From the NCBI GenBank assembly GCA_022563315.1, contig JADFNO010000002.1, positions 1-60,153 on the forward strand: 60,153 bases of DNA. The letters run 5' to 3'. Position 1 is the first letter of the stretch. The number at the start of each line of letters is the position of its first letter. Below the pieces are notes generated by a model. That model was not told where the DNA came from and searched no databases. It saw nothing but the letters and a program-made list of their open reading frames with translations. Both the position numbers and the translations under genes were made by a program. The stretch is from Planctomycetota bacterium (GTDB taxonomy: Bacteria; Planctomycetota; Phycisphaerae; Phycisphaerales; SM1A02). Shown piece by piece: positions 27,892 to 37,204 of this stretch.

Positions 27892-28305
27892 ATGAACACC
27901 TCACGATTACAAGGCAAAAAAGTTCTTATCGTCGACGACGATGAGGATGTCCTCAGCAGCATCGAGCTAGCAATGCGGGCGGAGGGCGCGACCACCCACA
28001 CCGTCACCGACGGAAACGCCGCCATCATCGCCTGCCAGGGCGGGTCCCCTGATGCCATCGTGCTGGACATGATGCTTCCCAAGCGCTCCGGCTTCCTCGT
28101 GTTGGAGAAGCTCAAGTCCCAAGCCAACGCCCCGATCATCGTCATGATCACCGCCAATCAGGGCAAGCGCCACATGGTCTACGCCGAATCACTCGGCGTG
28201 GACGCGTACCTGGTCAAGCCCGTACCCTTGTATCGGCTTGTGGACAAAGTGGTTCAGCTACTCGAGCCCGACGACGACGAGCACGAAGAGGCGGTCCAAG
28301 CGTAG
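27892..28305 (+). CDS. Single-domain response regulator
   Basis: A 137-residue CheY-like receiver with no output domain. The acidic pocket is VDDDED (14-19), the phosphoacceptor Asp59 in VLDMMLP and the conserved Lys in AYLVKPV. No histidine kinase gene is adjacent. The acidic C-terminal tail (DDDEHEE) is unusual but short. Confidence 0.9.
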   Translation: MNTSRLQGKKVLIVDDDEDVLSSIELAMRAEGATTHTVTDGNAAIIACQGGSPDAIVLDMMLPKRSGFLVLEKLKSQANAPIIVMITANQGKRHMVYAESLGVDAYLVKPVPLYRLVDKVVQLLEPDDDEHEEAVQA

Positions 28306-28376
28306 CTTGCCGGCCCGTGTGTAATCCAATCGCCGCGAACATGCGCTGCCGCCGCCCGCAAACGGCCGAGACCGAA

Positions 28377-28730
28377 ATGTCCGAAACCGGCACACTCATG
28401 GATCAAGCCACCTCCGGCCGACAATTCGTCGTCCTCTCCAACCGTCCAGCCGACGGTGAGGCCGCGCTCGTTCCCATCGGCCCGAGGCGCGACGTGGTCA
28501 ACGACCTGTTCGATTGCAACACCGGGCCCGAGTCCGACAACGACGACGTCCTGTACGGCCCGGGCCTTCGCATCGAGCTGACGCCCGGACAGGACCCCAT
28601 CACCCAGATGCTCCTCACCATCACCGAGGAAGAAGTCGGCTGGCAAGTCCTCACCCGATTCGTCAAGAAGTTCGGGTGGAGGCTGCTCGATCCCGCCACC
28701 GGCCGTGAACTCAATCCAGCCTCACAGTGA
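28377..28730 (+). CDS. Conserved-looking hypothetical protein
   Basis: A 117-residue soluble acidic protein containing LRIELTPGQDPITQMLLTITEEE and a C-terminal FVKKFGWRLLDPATGREL (quoted as separate parts). I recognise no family. ATG 28377 begins the part with normal codon use. Its position 71 bases after a response regulator suggests, but does not prove, co-transcription. Confidence 0.6.
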   Translation: MSETGTLMDQATSGRQFVVLSNRPADGEAALVPIGPRRDVVNDLFDCNTGPESDNDDVLYGPGLRIELTPGQDPITQMLLTITEEEVGWQVLTRFVKKFGWRLLDPATGRELNPASQ

Positions 28731-28760
28731 GGTGCTGAGTCGGGCGGGTCTGATCCACTC

Positions 28761-29231
28761 GTGAGTACAGTCCACAAGATCATCTCAGGCGGGCAGACTG
28801 GGGTTGATCGGGCGGCACTGGACGCGGCCATCGAGCTGGGAATCACCGGCGGCGGTTGGTGCCCCAAAGGCCGAGCCAGTGAAGACGGTCCAATCCCCGA
28901 TCACTATCCGCTGACCGAGACACCCTTTGCTGATCCCGCCCAACGCACTGAATGGAACGTGCGAGACGCCGATGCGACGCTCATCATCGCACAAGGCAAG
29001 CTCACCGGCGGAACCGCTCGGACACAGCGGCTCGCCACATCCCAGCCCAAACCATGCCTTGTCATCAACCCGACCGAGGCGACCTCAGCCGCGACGGTCC
29101 GAGCGTGGCTCAACGAGCATGCGGTCACGACGCTCAACGTGGCCGGCCCTCGCGCAAGCACCGATCCGGATATCTACGAACTTGCCCAGCAGCTTCTGAG
29201 GGAGGTTCTCGCCCCCGACGCCGAACGCTGA
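28761..29231 (+). CDS. Putative molybdenum carrier protein (SLOG-like)
   Basis: A 156-residue Rossmann-type protein matching the putative molybdenum carrier family (PF12694), related to SLOG and LOG proteins. The diagnostic start is IISGGQTGVDRAALDAAIELG, split as IISGGQTGVDRAAL and DAAIELG. GWCPKGRASEDGPIP, DADATLIIAQGKLTGGTARTQ and a final GPRASTDPDIYE follow. GTG 28761 begins the protein. The family function is not firmly established. Confidence 0.85.
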   Translation: MSTVHKIISGGQTGVDRAALDAAIELGITGGGWCPKGRASEDGPIPDHYPLTETPFADPAQRTEWNVRDADATLIIAQGKLTGGTARTQRLATSQPKPCLVINPTEATSAATVRAWLNEHAVTTLNVAGPRASTDPDIYELAQQLLREVLAPDAER

Positions 29232-29295
29232 TCCGCCTCCCACGGCAGGGCGACCTTTACGATGGATACAATCACGGCCAACGCCGAGTCGCGCT

Positions 29296-29685
29296 ATGCC
29301 AGACGAACCCACCATCTCATCGGATCACACCGCCCCCGCGGGGACGGTGGTTGACGCCTCGGACCCCGAGGCCCTTCGCCGCGCGCTCGACGATGCGCTC
29401 AGCTTTCGCGGCGACGTGACGATCACCCGCCGATCGACCGGCGAGACAATCGAGGGCTATCTCTTTGATTGCACTTCACAGGCGAGCCTCGCCCAATCGG
29501 CAGTTCGGCTGATACCCAAGGACGGCTCCGAGCGCGTGACAATCCGGGGCAATGACATTGCGAGAATCGAGTTCGGCGGCAAGGATCCGGCGGCTGGCAA
29601 GTCGTTCCAGACGTGGGTCAAGAAGTACGTCGCCAAGAAACTGGCAGGTGAATCCGCCAACATCGAGTCCGAGCCGTTGCCATGA
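29296..29685 (+). CDS. Hypothetical protein upstream of DUF1573 lipoprotein
   Basis: A 129-residue protein with a central beta-rich region (FRGDVTITRRSTGETIEGYL, VRLIPKDGSERVTIRGNDIARI) recalling small SH3/Sm-like barrels. The end is a basic helix. No named family is recognised. Its stop overlaps the next start as ATGA, so the two genes are translationally coupled. Confidence 0.65.
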   Translation: MPDEPTISSDHTAPAGTVVDASDPEALRRALDDALSFRGDVTITRRSTGETIEGYLFDCTSQASLAQSAVRLIPKDGSERVTIRGNDIARIEFGGKDPAAGKSFQTWVKKYVAKKLAGESANIESEPLP

Positions 29686-30872
29686 AGCACCACGACAAGA
29701 CACCTGTGATCGAACCGGCGAACCGGCGCTTCGGGCGATCGGCCCCAGTGGCGGCGATCGCGGTCACGGCCATGCTTGTCGGCTGCCCCAACACCCCCGC
29801 CGAGTCATCCGATCCCCCGCCTGTCGCCACGCAATCTGCTCCGCCCCAACCTGCCGGGTCCGTCAGCCCCCAGCCCATACCTCCGGCCAAGACCGTCCCC
29901 CTCGCGCCCATCATCGCAGGTCCGTTGCGCGTCGAACCCGGCGGGTTCAACTTCGGCATGATCGGGCCAAAATCCGTCCATGCTGTCAACACAACGCTCT
30001 ACAACACCAGCGCGGCCCCCATCACCATTATCAAAGTCTCACCATCATGCGCTTGCACAATGCCGCAGGACCTGACAGGCACGGTCATCCCGCCCGGCGG
30101 ATCAATTCCCTTCTCCGCGACGTTCAGCGCTCCGACGAAGCCAGGCCTCAAGAACGCCTATGTCCAGCTCGTGTTCAGTTACGGCGGTCGGCGGGCCCAT
30201 GCGAAGATCAATTTCCAGGGCATGATCACCATGCCCGTCCGCGCCGAACCACCCTATGTCGATGCGCTCAAGGGCGTGACCACCGGCCGAACCCGCGTCG
30301 AGTCCGTTGACGGCCGGCCGTTTCGGATCATCTCTGCCAACGGTGAGTCGCCGATTTACGCGGACGGGTTCGATCCGCAGACGGACCAGCCGCGCAACAC
30401 CTACGAAGTCCAATGGAACATTCCGCCGCGCACCGACGAGAACTGCCAGGGCATGCGCCTTTGGTGGGTGATCGAAACCGACCATCCCGATTGTCCGATC
30501 CTTCCCATGCGCGTACGCCACGAATGTACCGGCCTCAAGGCCGACCCCGATTGGCGACAACGCACCTGGCGGTTCCCGGAGTACATCGCGCAGCTCGGAG
30601 CGCTTCACGCCGGGGTGCCGGTTGAGGTCGATATCGATATCGTCAACGAGAACAACGTGCGCATCTTCGCCGTCCAATCCGGATCATCGGGCGCGGACGC
30701 CGAACTGGTCTCGACCACCCCCAAGGACGGCGATATCACGACGTACCGCGTCCGTTTGACGCCGCGCCTTGGGTATGAAGGCATGCTCTATGCGATGGTC
30801 TTGTTCCGCTCCGACACGGGAAGCAAGGACATCGCCTTCATCGGCCGGGTCATGCCGCAAGCCGGCGGTTGA
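29682..30872 (+). CDS. DUF1573-containing lipoprotein
   Basis: A 396-residue lipoprotein: signal peptide with lipobox MLVGC (Cys35), a Pro/Ser-rich linker, then a DUF1573 Ig-like domain. Its usual marks are FNFGMIGPKSVHAVNTTLYNTSAAPI, shown as FNFGMIGPK and LYNTSAAPITI, and the SPSCACT cysteine pair. A second beta-rich region follows. DUF1573 proteins are common and multiplied in Planctomycetota; their role is unknown. A second, shorter DUF1573 gene is at 54.1 kb. Confidence 0.8.
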   Translation: MKHHDKTPVIEPANRRFGRSAPVAAIAVTAMLVGCPNTPAESSDPPPVATQSAPPQPAGSVSPQPIPPAKTVPLAPIIAGPLRVEPGGFNFGMIGPKSVHAVNTTLYNTSAAPITIIKVSPSCACTMPQDLTGTVIPPGGSIPFSATFSAPTKPGLKNAYVQLVFSYGGRRAHAKINFQGMITMPVRAEPPYVDALKGVTTGRTRVESVDGRPFRIISANGESPIYADGFDPQTDQPRNTYEVQWNIPPRTDENCQGMRLWWVIETDHPDCPILPMRVRHECTGLKADPDWRQRTWRFPEYIAQLGALHAGVPVEVDIDIVNENNVRIFAVQSGSSGADAELVSTTPKDGDITTYRVRLTPRLGYEGMLYAMVLFRSDTGSKDIAFIGRVMPQAGG

Positions 30873-30974
30873 GACGAACGGCGCGACCCCGGTGGCGCTG
30901 CTCACCAGCCATGGCGCCAAAAATACCTAATAATCCGCAGCCGCCCGCGCCGACGGCCGACGTAGAAACAGGCC

Positions 30975-32645
30975 ATGTCCGATTTTGTCAACATCCTCAG
31001 CATCTTCGGCGGCGTAGCCCTGCTCGTCTTCGGCGTGCGGTACCTGCGCAAGGGGCTCGACCGGCTGTTCGGACAGCGGCTGGGAACTTGGATGCAACGT
31101 CTCGCCTCGAAGCGCGGCTGGGCGTTCCTCGCGGGAGTGGCCGTCTCGCTCGTCGCTCCCTCCAGCACCACAATCTCACTGCTTGCCGTACAAACCGTCC
31201 GAGCCGGTCACATGAACGCCCGGCAGATGCTCGCCAGCGTGCTCGGTGCGAACATCGGGCTCACCGTTATGGTCCTGCTCATCGCCCTTCGATTCGAACA
31301 GGCGGCGCCGATCATCATTCTCGTCGGCGTCGCGCTCTATCAGTTCACCCAAGGTCCGCGCAGCCGCGGCATCGGACAAGTCTTGCTGGCGCTGGGATTC
31401 ATTTTCCTTGGTATCCGCATCATGATGGAAGCCGCGTCGGCCGGCTCGTTCGATTCGGAGTCCGGCCTGGGGTCAATCATCAACTTCGACAAGCTCGAGC
31501 AATACGCGGTGCTGCTGGCTTGCTTCGCCGCCGTGCTCGCCCTGGTATTGCAATCAAGCACGGCCACCATCGGACTTGTCATCGGACTCGGGGCCGCCGG
31601 CGCGATCAATTTCAGGATGGCCGCCCCCATCGTCCTGGGCGCGAACGTGGGGCTTGCTGTGACCACGTTGATCCTGGGGTGGCGGCTCGTCGAATCGAGA
31701 CGCCTCGCATTGGCGAACCTCCTGCTGAAAGTGCTCGTCGCCGCCGCGGGTTTGACGGTGCTTCAACTCATGGGCGACTCCCTCCCGCAGCCCAACGTGA
31801 ACACCATGTCCTTGGCCGTGGCCGGGCTCCATACCGGCTTCAACGTCGTGGTCGCGATCATCGGCCTGCCGACTATCGGTCTTATCTCGTCCCTCTTGGC
31901 GCATCTCGTGCCCACGCCCCTGCCCGGAAAACCAGGCGCGTTCGGGCCGCGGTACATCACCGAAGGCCCGATCGGCGGCGCGGCCTTGGCCATGGGTCAG
32001 GCCCGGCGCGAGATCATGTACACATCCGAGATCGTCAGCAGCATGTTGCGCGACGCCTGGCAAGCGCTCAAGTCCAACAACGAGCAGCTCATCCGCGAAG
32101 TGTCGCAGCGCGATGATCAGGTCGATCTGTTGGATACCGAGATCAAACGTTTCCTCACGGGACTCGCCCGCGAGGAGGCTGAGCAGTTCGACGCCGACGA
32201 GCAGATGCGCCAGCTTCGCTATCTCAGCGAGTTGGAAACGATCGGCGACATCATCGACAAGAACATCAGCGAGTTGATTCTCAAAAAAATCCGCCTCGGC
32301 GCGTCATTCTCAGACGACGGCGAAAAGGAGCTCGACGATTTCTACAACAAGGTGCGGGAGAACTTTACTATCGCCGAGAACGCCTTTCCCACCGGCGATC
32401 GTCAGCTCGCCCAACAACTGCTACGCCACAAGGAGCGGATCAACCAGTACGAACACGAGCTGCGTGATCGGCATTTTGCTCGTCTCAACGCCGGTCTTAC
32501 CGAGGCCTACGAAACCAGCGCCATCTACCTCGACCTGCTGACGCACCTCAAGCGGATCAACAGTTGCCTCTCGCACTTGGCCTATGCGATCCTCCAGGAC
32601 ACCGAGCCCAAGCCCACTGCCGCCCACACTACGACCGGCGAGTGA
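30975..32645 (+). CDS. Na/Pi-cotransporter with PhoU-like domain
   Basis: A 556-residue protein of the NptA/YjbB family: two inverted Na_Pi_cotrans repeats with PSSTTISLLAVQTVRAG and LQSSTATIGLVIGLG, each following the QSSS-type transport motif. The C-terminal PhoU-like helical domain begins near residue 355. It probably moves phosphate with sodium across the inner membrane. Eight or more membrane helices can be counted. Confidence 0.9.
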   Translation: MSDFVNILSIFGGVALLVFGVRYLRKGLDRLFGQRLGTWMQRLASKRGWAFLAGVAVSLVAPSSTTISLLAVQTVRAGHMNARQMLASVLGANIGLTVMVLLIALRFEQAAPIIILVGVALYQFTQGPRSRGIGQVLLALGFIFLGIRIMMEAASAGSFDSESGLGSIINFDKLEQYAVLLACFAAVLALVLQSSTATIGLVIGLGAAGAINFRMAAPIVLGANVGLAVTTLILGWRLVESRRLALANLLLKVLVAAAGLTVLQLMGDSLPQPNVNTMSLAVAGLHTGFNVVVAIIGLPTIGLISSLLAHLVPTPLPGKPGAFGPRYITEGPIGGAALAMGQARREIMYTSEIVSSMLRDAWQALKSNNEQLIREVSQRDDQVDLLDTEIKRFLTGLAREEAEQFDADEQMRQLRYLSELETIGDIIDKNISELILKKIRLGASFSDDGEKELDDFYNKVRENFTIAENAFPTGDRQLAQQLLRHKERINQYEHELRDRHFARLNAGLTEAYETSAIYLDLLTHLKRINSCLSHLAYAILQDTEPKPTAAHTTTGE

Positions 32646-32722
32646 CACAGACGCCATCCGGTAAACCGCGGCACCTCGCAAAAGCTCGCAAAACACTTAG
32701 GAGCCGCATGAGGGCGATCGAT

Positions 32723-33835
32723 TCATCGCGCGACCCCCGGCCGAGCGTCTCTGCGAAATGCGATGTCCGGCCGAGGGCTCGGATGCTGCGCTACGTACGC
32801 TGTTCGCCAACAGCCAACCCAGTGGTTCGGCGCGATCTCGTGCAAAACGTACGCATCACCGCCTGAAGACGGCGCGACATCATCCGGCGGCGGCAGTGTC
32901 GGCCACCATGGCACAACACCTTTGTGGTACTCCGGGAGCTTCTTGTATTCCTGTGGATCGTTGACAACGGTGTCGACGGTCGTCAGCCGATGCTTCGTCT
33001 CGCCGAGCTTGGGTATCGACGCCAACAGCCCGCGCGTGTAGGGGTGATGCGACTTGGCGAACAGATCAAACACGTTGGCGTACTCGACGACGCGCCCGGC
33101 GTACATGACGCAAACCACGTCCGCGTTCTCCGCCACCACCCCCAGATCGTGGGTGATGAGCATCACCGCCATGCCCCGCTCGCGCTTCAGTTTCTTCAGT
33201 AACTCGAGAATCTGCGCCTGAATCGTAACGTCAAGGGCCGTCGTCGGTTCGTCGGCGAGCAGCAATTTGGGTTGACACGCGAGCGCCATCGCAATCATCA
33301 CTCGTTGGCGCATTCCGCCGGAGAATTGGTGCGGGTAGGCGCGCAGGCGTTGCTTGGGGTTTGGGATGCCGACCTCGTGCATCGCTGCGATCGCGATCTC
33401 GGCCGCCTCCTTGTTATTCACATCCTGGTGCAGCAGGATCGCCTCGACGATCTGATCGCCGACGGTATAGACGGGGTTGAGACTCGTCGTCGGCTCCTGG
33501 AAGATCATCGCGATGTCTTTGCCGCGCACCTTCAGCATCTGCTTCTCGCTCAAGCGCAACAAATCGCGCCCGTCCAGAAGGATCGAACCGCGCTCGATGC
33601 GCCCCGGCGGCTGGGGAATCAGTTGCAAGATGGCCAGGGCGGTGACGGATTTTCCGCAACCGGACTCACCCACCAGCGCGAAAGTCTGTCGCGGGTGGAT
33701 CGTCAAGCTCAGGCCGTCCACGGCTTGTACGTTCCCATCAGCCGTAGCAAACGAAACCGCTAAATCCGCAACCGCAAGCAACGGCCCGGGTTTGGTTGTC
33801 TCAGCCGCGGCTGGTTGAGTCTGCACGCTGGTCAT
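32723..33835 (-). CDS. Oligopeptide ABC transporter ATPase (DppD/OppD-like)
   Basis: A 370-residue ABC ATPase with Walker [10 protein letters not shown]-loop [12 protein letters not shown], signature FSGGMRQRV and Walker [13 protein letters not shown]. The [12 protein letters not shown] segment is typical of the DppD/OppD C-terminus. The frame opens at 33919, but ATG 33835 matches the family start. The C-terminal iron-sulfur-like Cys cluster seen in some homologues is reduced. It is the last gene of the dpp-like group on the minus strand, separated from the permeases by 0.8 kb of repeats; no DppF partner is present. Confidence 0.9.
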   Translation of the reverse strand: MTSVQTQPAAAETTKPGPLLAVADLAVSFATADGNVQAVDGLSLTIHPRQTFALVGESGCGKSVTALAILQLIPQPPGRIERGSILLDGRDLLRLSEKQMLKVRGKDIAMIFQEPTTSLNPVYTVGDQIVEAILLHQDVNNKEAAEIAIAAMHEVGIPNPKQRLRAYPHQFSGGMRQRVMIAMALACQPKLLLADEPTTALDVTIQAQILELLKKLKRERGMAVMLITHDLGVVAENADVVCVMYAGRVVEYANVFDLFAKSHHPYTRGLLASIPKLGETKHRLTTVDTVVNDPQEYKKLPEYHKGVVPWWPTLPPPDDVAPSSGGDAYVLHEIAPNHWVGCWRTAYVAQHPSPRPDIAFRRDARPGVAR

Positions 33836-33872
33836 CGTGGGAATTGTACCGTGAGGGCGGGCGATGGGACAT

Positions 33873-33898
33873 AAAGCCGCGACCGTTGGTCGCGTTTC
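33873..33898 (-). terminator. CCGCGACC-family hairpin, copy 1
   Basis: CGCGACC and GGTCGCG pair around GTT. Read on the minus strand it ends in GGCTTTAT, so it could terminate transcripts before dppD. Four similar hairpins occur in the window. Confidence 0.6.
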
Positions 33899-34194
33899 TT
33901 CCAAACAAAAGAGATTCACCGGCGTTTAGCGGGTGACGCGCAGCGTCCCGAGCGCGATGAATGATTGAAACACAGAGGGCCACGGAGAACCACGGAGGGG
34001 GAAGTTGGATCGATCAAACGAAACCTGTCGTGCTCTGTTGAGATCCGCTCCCGAGCGGCCTGTGCAAACTGTTTCGCTGGTGGTACGGTCTTAAAATCCC
34101 CAGGGGTTTGGCGGGCAAGCTCCGAAGACTCCGCTTGCCCATAGCACGCTCAGAGAGGTCTTCAACAGAGCGATCCTGACAGCTTCTCTTTGTG

Positions 34195-34293
34195 GCGAGC
34201 CGGCCCGTGTCGGGCCGGTGGACGCGGCATACCGGTGGCGCTCGGATGCACAGTGAGTTCGGGCGTCCACCGGGTTGACACAACCCGGCTCGC
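34195..34293. repeat. REP-like paired palindrome
   Basis: The left arm begins GCGAGCCGG and ends CCGGTGGACGC; the right arm is its inverse with a different inner loop. Outer halves are complementary over GCGAGCCGG and CCGGTGGACGC, giving two small hairpins inside a large inverted repeat, the usual layout of bacterial interspersed mosaic elements. Confidence 0.8.
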
Positions 34294-34380
34294 TGGCAGT
34301 GCTTGAACGCGGACACGCACGACTCGCCCCGGCGCGCAGGGACTCGCTGTGCGCGGCACCCGGCGCAACTTCCCAATCAG

Positions 34381-34500
34381 TGTGCATCTGTGTTCATCTG
34401 TGGTTTCATTCGTTCCGTAGCTCTCGGGACGCTGCGCGTCACCCGCTAAACGGCGCGATTCTCACTCACTGTTCCCCCTCATGGCGCATGGCTTATCCCC
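34381..34500. repeat. Composite repeat block, forward copy
   Basis: The block runs decamers, a GGGACGCTGCGCGTCACCC unit, CTCACTCACTGTTCCC and CTCATGGCGCATGGCT. The same modules in the same order occur inverted at 39183-39303, so the pair brackets the dppC-dppB-dppA genes. Confidence 0.85.
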
Positions 34501-34574
34501 CATCCCTCTTTCCGCCCATCTGTGGCTCTCCCCCTCCGTGGTCCTTCGTGTTTCAATCCGAATTTCCAGAAAAA

Positions 34575-34600
34575 CCGCGACCACCGGTCTCGGCTTTTTG
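34575..34600 (+). terminator. CCGCGACC-family hairpin, copy 2
   Basis: CCGCGACC pairs with GGTCTCGG (one mismatch) around ACC and runs into CTTTTT on the plus strand. Confidence 0.5.
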
Positions 34601-34632
34601 CTTTATCCGTCAACCCTCATCCCTCTTCCCGC

Positions 34633-34664
34633 CCATCTGTGTTCATCTGTGTTCATCTGTGGTT
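34633..34664. repeat. Decamer tract at the 3' end of a dppC-like gene
   Basis: Three copies of CATCTGTGTT (AACACAGATG on the minus strand). The dppC-like gene reads into the tract and its stop codon TGA lies within it. Confidence 0.85.
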
Positions 34665-35899
34665 TCTTCCCTCCCCTGCTTCGGGTCAATCGCGTCGCGC
34701 AGCGTATCGCCGATGATGTTCAGTGAGAACACCGTCAGGAAGATCATCACCCCCGGAAACAGAGCCAGCCACCAACGGAACACGCCGGTCGCGGGATCGA
34801 TCGCTTGGGCGAGCATTTGCCCCCAACTCGGATCGGGCGGCTTGATGCCGAAGCCTAAAAAGCTGAGGTTCGCTTCCAGCAGGATGGCGGCGGCGATCGC
34901 GAAGCTCGAATCGACGAGGATCGGCGTCATACCGTTGGGCAACATGTGGCGAAAGAGAATCGAACGAATCGGCAAGCCCACCGCCCGCGCGGCGTGAACG
35001 AACTCCTGGTCGCGCAGGCGCAGAAACTCGGCCCGCAGGAACCGAGCGCCGCCCATCCACGACGTGGCGCCGATGACGGCCATGATCGCGTAGAGCATGT
35101 ATTGGTTCCATTGCGGTGGAATGAACGCCATGATCATCAGCAGCAGGAACAAGCGCGGGATGGCCATGAATATCTCGACGATGCGCATGCCGAGCATGTC
35201 GATCCATCCGCCGAAGTATCCCATCAACGCCCCGAAGACGACGCCGATGACAAGCGCGATCCCGGTGGCGACGAACCCGATGGCCAGCGCGACGCGGGTG
35301 GCGTGGATGAGTCGCGCGGCGACATCAGCCCCGGCATCGTCGGTCCCCAGCCAATGCCGGGGCGCCGCTTTGGATTGACGCTCAAACCCATCGCGCCGGC
35401 CCGGCGCCATGTTGCGGGCATCGATCTGCGATGCCGTCGCTTCGTGTGCGATCGGCGTAAACAGGGCGAAAGCGCCGTCTTGCTCGGCCGCGGCGCGATA
35501 GTTCGTCAGATCAATGACGGGATGCTTGAGTGTGCCGGCGATCGATGGAATGAGCACCAGCCCAAGCAGCGCAACAACCACCAGGGAGCGAACCTTCACG
35601 CCACGCCGATGCAGGACAATCGCGGCGATCGCCTCGATGAAAGCAACCAACAGGACCCAGTCCACGACGCCAAGAGCGCGAAACAGCGGAAACTGAACAC
35701 CGTCGTCGTTGATGAGAACATACGGCCGATGGTTCGCCAGCAACGGGGCGACGATCGCTATGAGCCCCAGCAATCCCATGACGCACAGCGCCGCGACGGC
35801 AAGACGATTGTGGCGGTATCTCTGCCACACCAACCGCCAATGCGATCGGGCATGATCGGCGGGAGGCGTTGTTCTTAGATTGCTCGTTCGTTTTGACAT
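34643..35899 (-). CDS. Oligopeptide ABC transporter permease (DppC-like, long form)
   Basis: A 418-residue permease with the binding-protein-dependent transport domain. The EAA-type loop includes HAARAVGLPIRSILFRHMLPN, split as HAARAVGLP and ILFRHMLPN, and the end motif is LSFLGFGIKPPDPSWGQML. It is about 120 residues longer than usual because two extra helices and a periplasmic segment sit after the first helix. ATG 35899 is preferred over TTG 35905. The last residues (TTDEHR) and stop come from a decamer repeat. Ten bases separate it from the DppB-like gene. Confidence 0.9.
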   Translation of the reverse strand: MSKRTSNLRTTPPADHARSHWRLVWQRYRHNRLAVAALCVMGLLGLIAIVAPLLANHRPYVLINDDGVQFPLFRALGVVDWVLLVAFIEAIAAIVLHRRGVKVRSLVVVALLGLVLIPSIAGTLKHPVIDLTNYRAAAEQDGAFALFTPIAHEATASQIDARNMAPGRRDGFERQSKAAPRHWLGTDDAGADVAARLIHATRVALAIGFVATGIALVIGVVFGALMGYFGGWIDMLGMRIVEIFMAIPRLFLLLMIMAFIPPQWNQYMLYAIMAVIGATSWMGGARFLRAEFLRLRDQEFVHAARAVGLPIRSILFRHMLPNGMTPILVDSSFAIAAAILLEANLSFLGFGIKPPDPSWGQMLAQAIDPATGVFRWWLALFPGVMIFLTVFSLNIIGDTLRDAIDPKQGREETTDEHR

Positions 35900-35914
35900 T
35901 AGCAAATGCGAGCA

Positions 35915-37189
35915 CTACTCGAAGGCGATGCGGGGATCGACCACGGCATAGGCGATGTCCGCGAGAAGGATTCCCGTCATATTCAACACGCCGGCGATCA
36001 GCGCCATCGCCTGGACGACGTCGTAATCGCGATTCATGACGGCACGAAACGTAAACAACCCCATGCCCTCGATGTTGAATATCTTCTCGATGATGACGGA
36101 GCCCCCAATGAGGTACGGCAGGAGCGTGGCAAACATCGTGATCAACGGCAGCACGCTGTTGCGAAGAACATGATGAAGCACGACGTCCCGGCTCGACACG
36201 CCCTTGGCTCTGGCTGTGCGCACGTACTCCATCGTGAGATTGTCGAGCACGGCCGCCCGCATCTGCTTGGCGAGGTACGCGAACCCGCCGTAGGTGATGC
36301 AAATCACAGGCAGCACAAGATGCCAGGCGCGATCACCAAGCCAGGCGAAGAACGGCAGTCGTTCAGCGTCGATGCTGGAAAGTCCGTGGTTGGGGAACCA
36401 CGGTACGCCTGCGCCGCCGGTGGTCAGGTAACCGACGAACACCGTTGCGGCCAGCACGATCGGAACGGACCACAGCCCCAGCATGAGCGCGTTGGATCCC
36501 ACGTCGAACCGCCCCCCGCGCTTCACCGCCATCACCACGCCGGTCGGGATCGCAATGACGTAGATCAACGCCAACGCGATGACGTTGATGAGCAAAGTGA
36601 TCGGCAGCCGACGCCGCAGCTCGTGCATGACCGTGGTTCGGCTCGTTTGTGATTGACCGAGGGTGACGGCGAATACTGTGGCCGAATAGCGATAACGGTG
36701 AATTTCGTTCTCGTTGATCTGCTCATCGAGCGGTATGAACGTCCCGGAAAGCTGCGCTCGACGTGATCGGCCGACGATTCGAGCCTGCGGTGTTCCGTCG
36801 GTATTGATCGCGACGAATTGCACCCATTGCCCGTCCGCGCCTTTGACGAGAAGCGTGCGCGTCGATTCCGCGGACGCTCCGGTTGCGTCGCCCACGATGT
36901 AGATCGGCCGGGGCTCCGGTTCGTCCGTCCACGCCGGCGCGTCGATTTCGGCGCTGAACATACTCCGCCACCAGTTGAAATACTGCCGCCAAATCGGCTG
37001 ATCGAGCCCCAGCTTCTTCTCGTAGTAGGCCTCGACGGCGGCGCGCGATTCCGATGAGATCGCACCGGCATCCCTTGGAGCCGCCACCGGATTTCCGGGG
37101 GCGAAGCGCACGATCAGAAACACCATCACGGTGATCCCCAGCAGCGTCGGGATCATCAAGAGGATGCGCCGGACGATGTACGTGATCAT
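35915..37189 (-). CDS. Oligopeptide ABC transporter permease (DppB-like)
   Basis: A 424-residue permease beginning MITYIVRRILLMIPTLLGI, the classic DppB start. The core includes MEYVRTARAKGVSSRDVVLHHVLRN, split as YVRTARAKGV and VLHHVLRN. Compared with 310-340 residue homologues it has about 100 additional residues in the periplasmic region between the first two helices. It lies between the solute-binding gene and the dppC-like gene with gaps of 10 and 15 bases, clearly one transcript. Confidence 0.92.
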   Translation of the reverse strand: MITYIVRRILLMIPTLLGITVMVFLIVRFAPGNPVAAPRDAGAISSESRAAVEAYYEKKLGLDQPIWRQYFNWWRSMFSAEIDAPAWTDEPEPRPIYIVGDATGASAESTRTLLVKGADGQWVQFVAINTDGTPQARIVGRSRRAQLSGTFIPLDEQINENEIHRYRYSATVFAVTLGQSQTSRTTVMHELRRRLPITLLINVIALALIYVIAIPTGVVMAVKRGGRFDVGSNALMLGLWSVPIVLAATVFVGYLTTGGAGVPWFPNHGLSSIDAERLPFFAWLGDRAWHLVLPVICITYGGFAYLAKQMRAAVLDNLTMEYVRTARAKGVSSRDVVLHHVLRNSVLPLITMFATLLPYLIGGSVIIEKIFNIEGMGLFTFRAVMNRDYDVVQAMALIAGVLNMTGILLADIAYAVVDPRIAFE

Positions 37190-37204
37190 CAGGCAGCTCG
37201 GTCC

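Larger units (their letters stand above)
33836..34642. repeat. Repeat-filled spacer between dppD-like and dppC-like genes
   Basis: No gene is visible. From left to right there is a CCGCGACC hairpin (33873-33898), a GGGTGACGCGCAGCGTCCCG unit (33931-33950) and a CACAGAGGGCCACGGAG tract (33971-33999). Next come a REP-like palindrome pair (34195-34293), a composite block (34381-34500), another CCGCGACC-type hairpin (34575-34600) and decamers (34633-34664). The mosaic suggests repeated insertion. Confidence 0.85.

Noticed and set aside
30869-32116. 415-codon plus-strand ORF rich in Arg, His and Pro
   Set aside because: It is an out-of-frame shadow of the Na/Pi cotransporter gene, typical of high-GC coding DNA.
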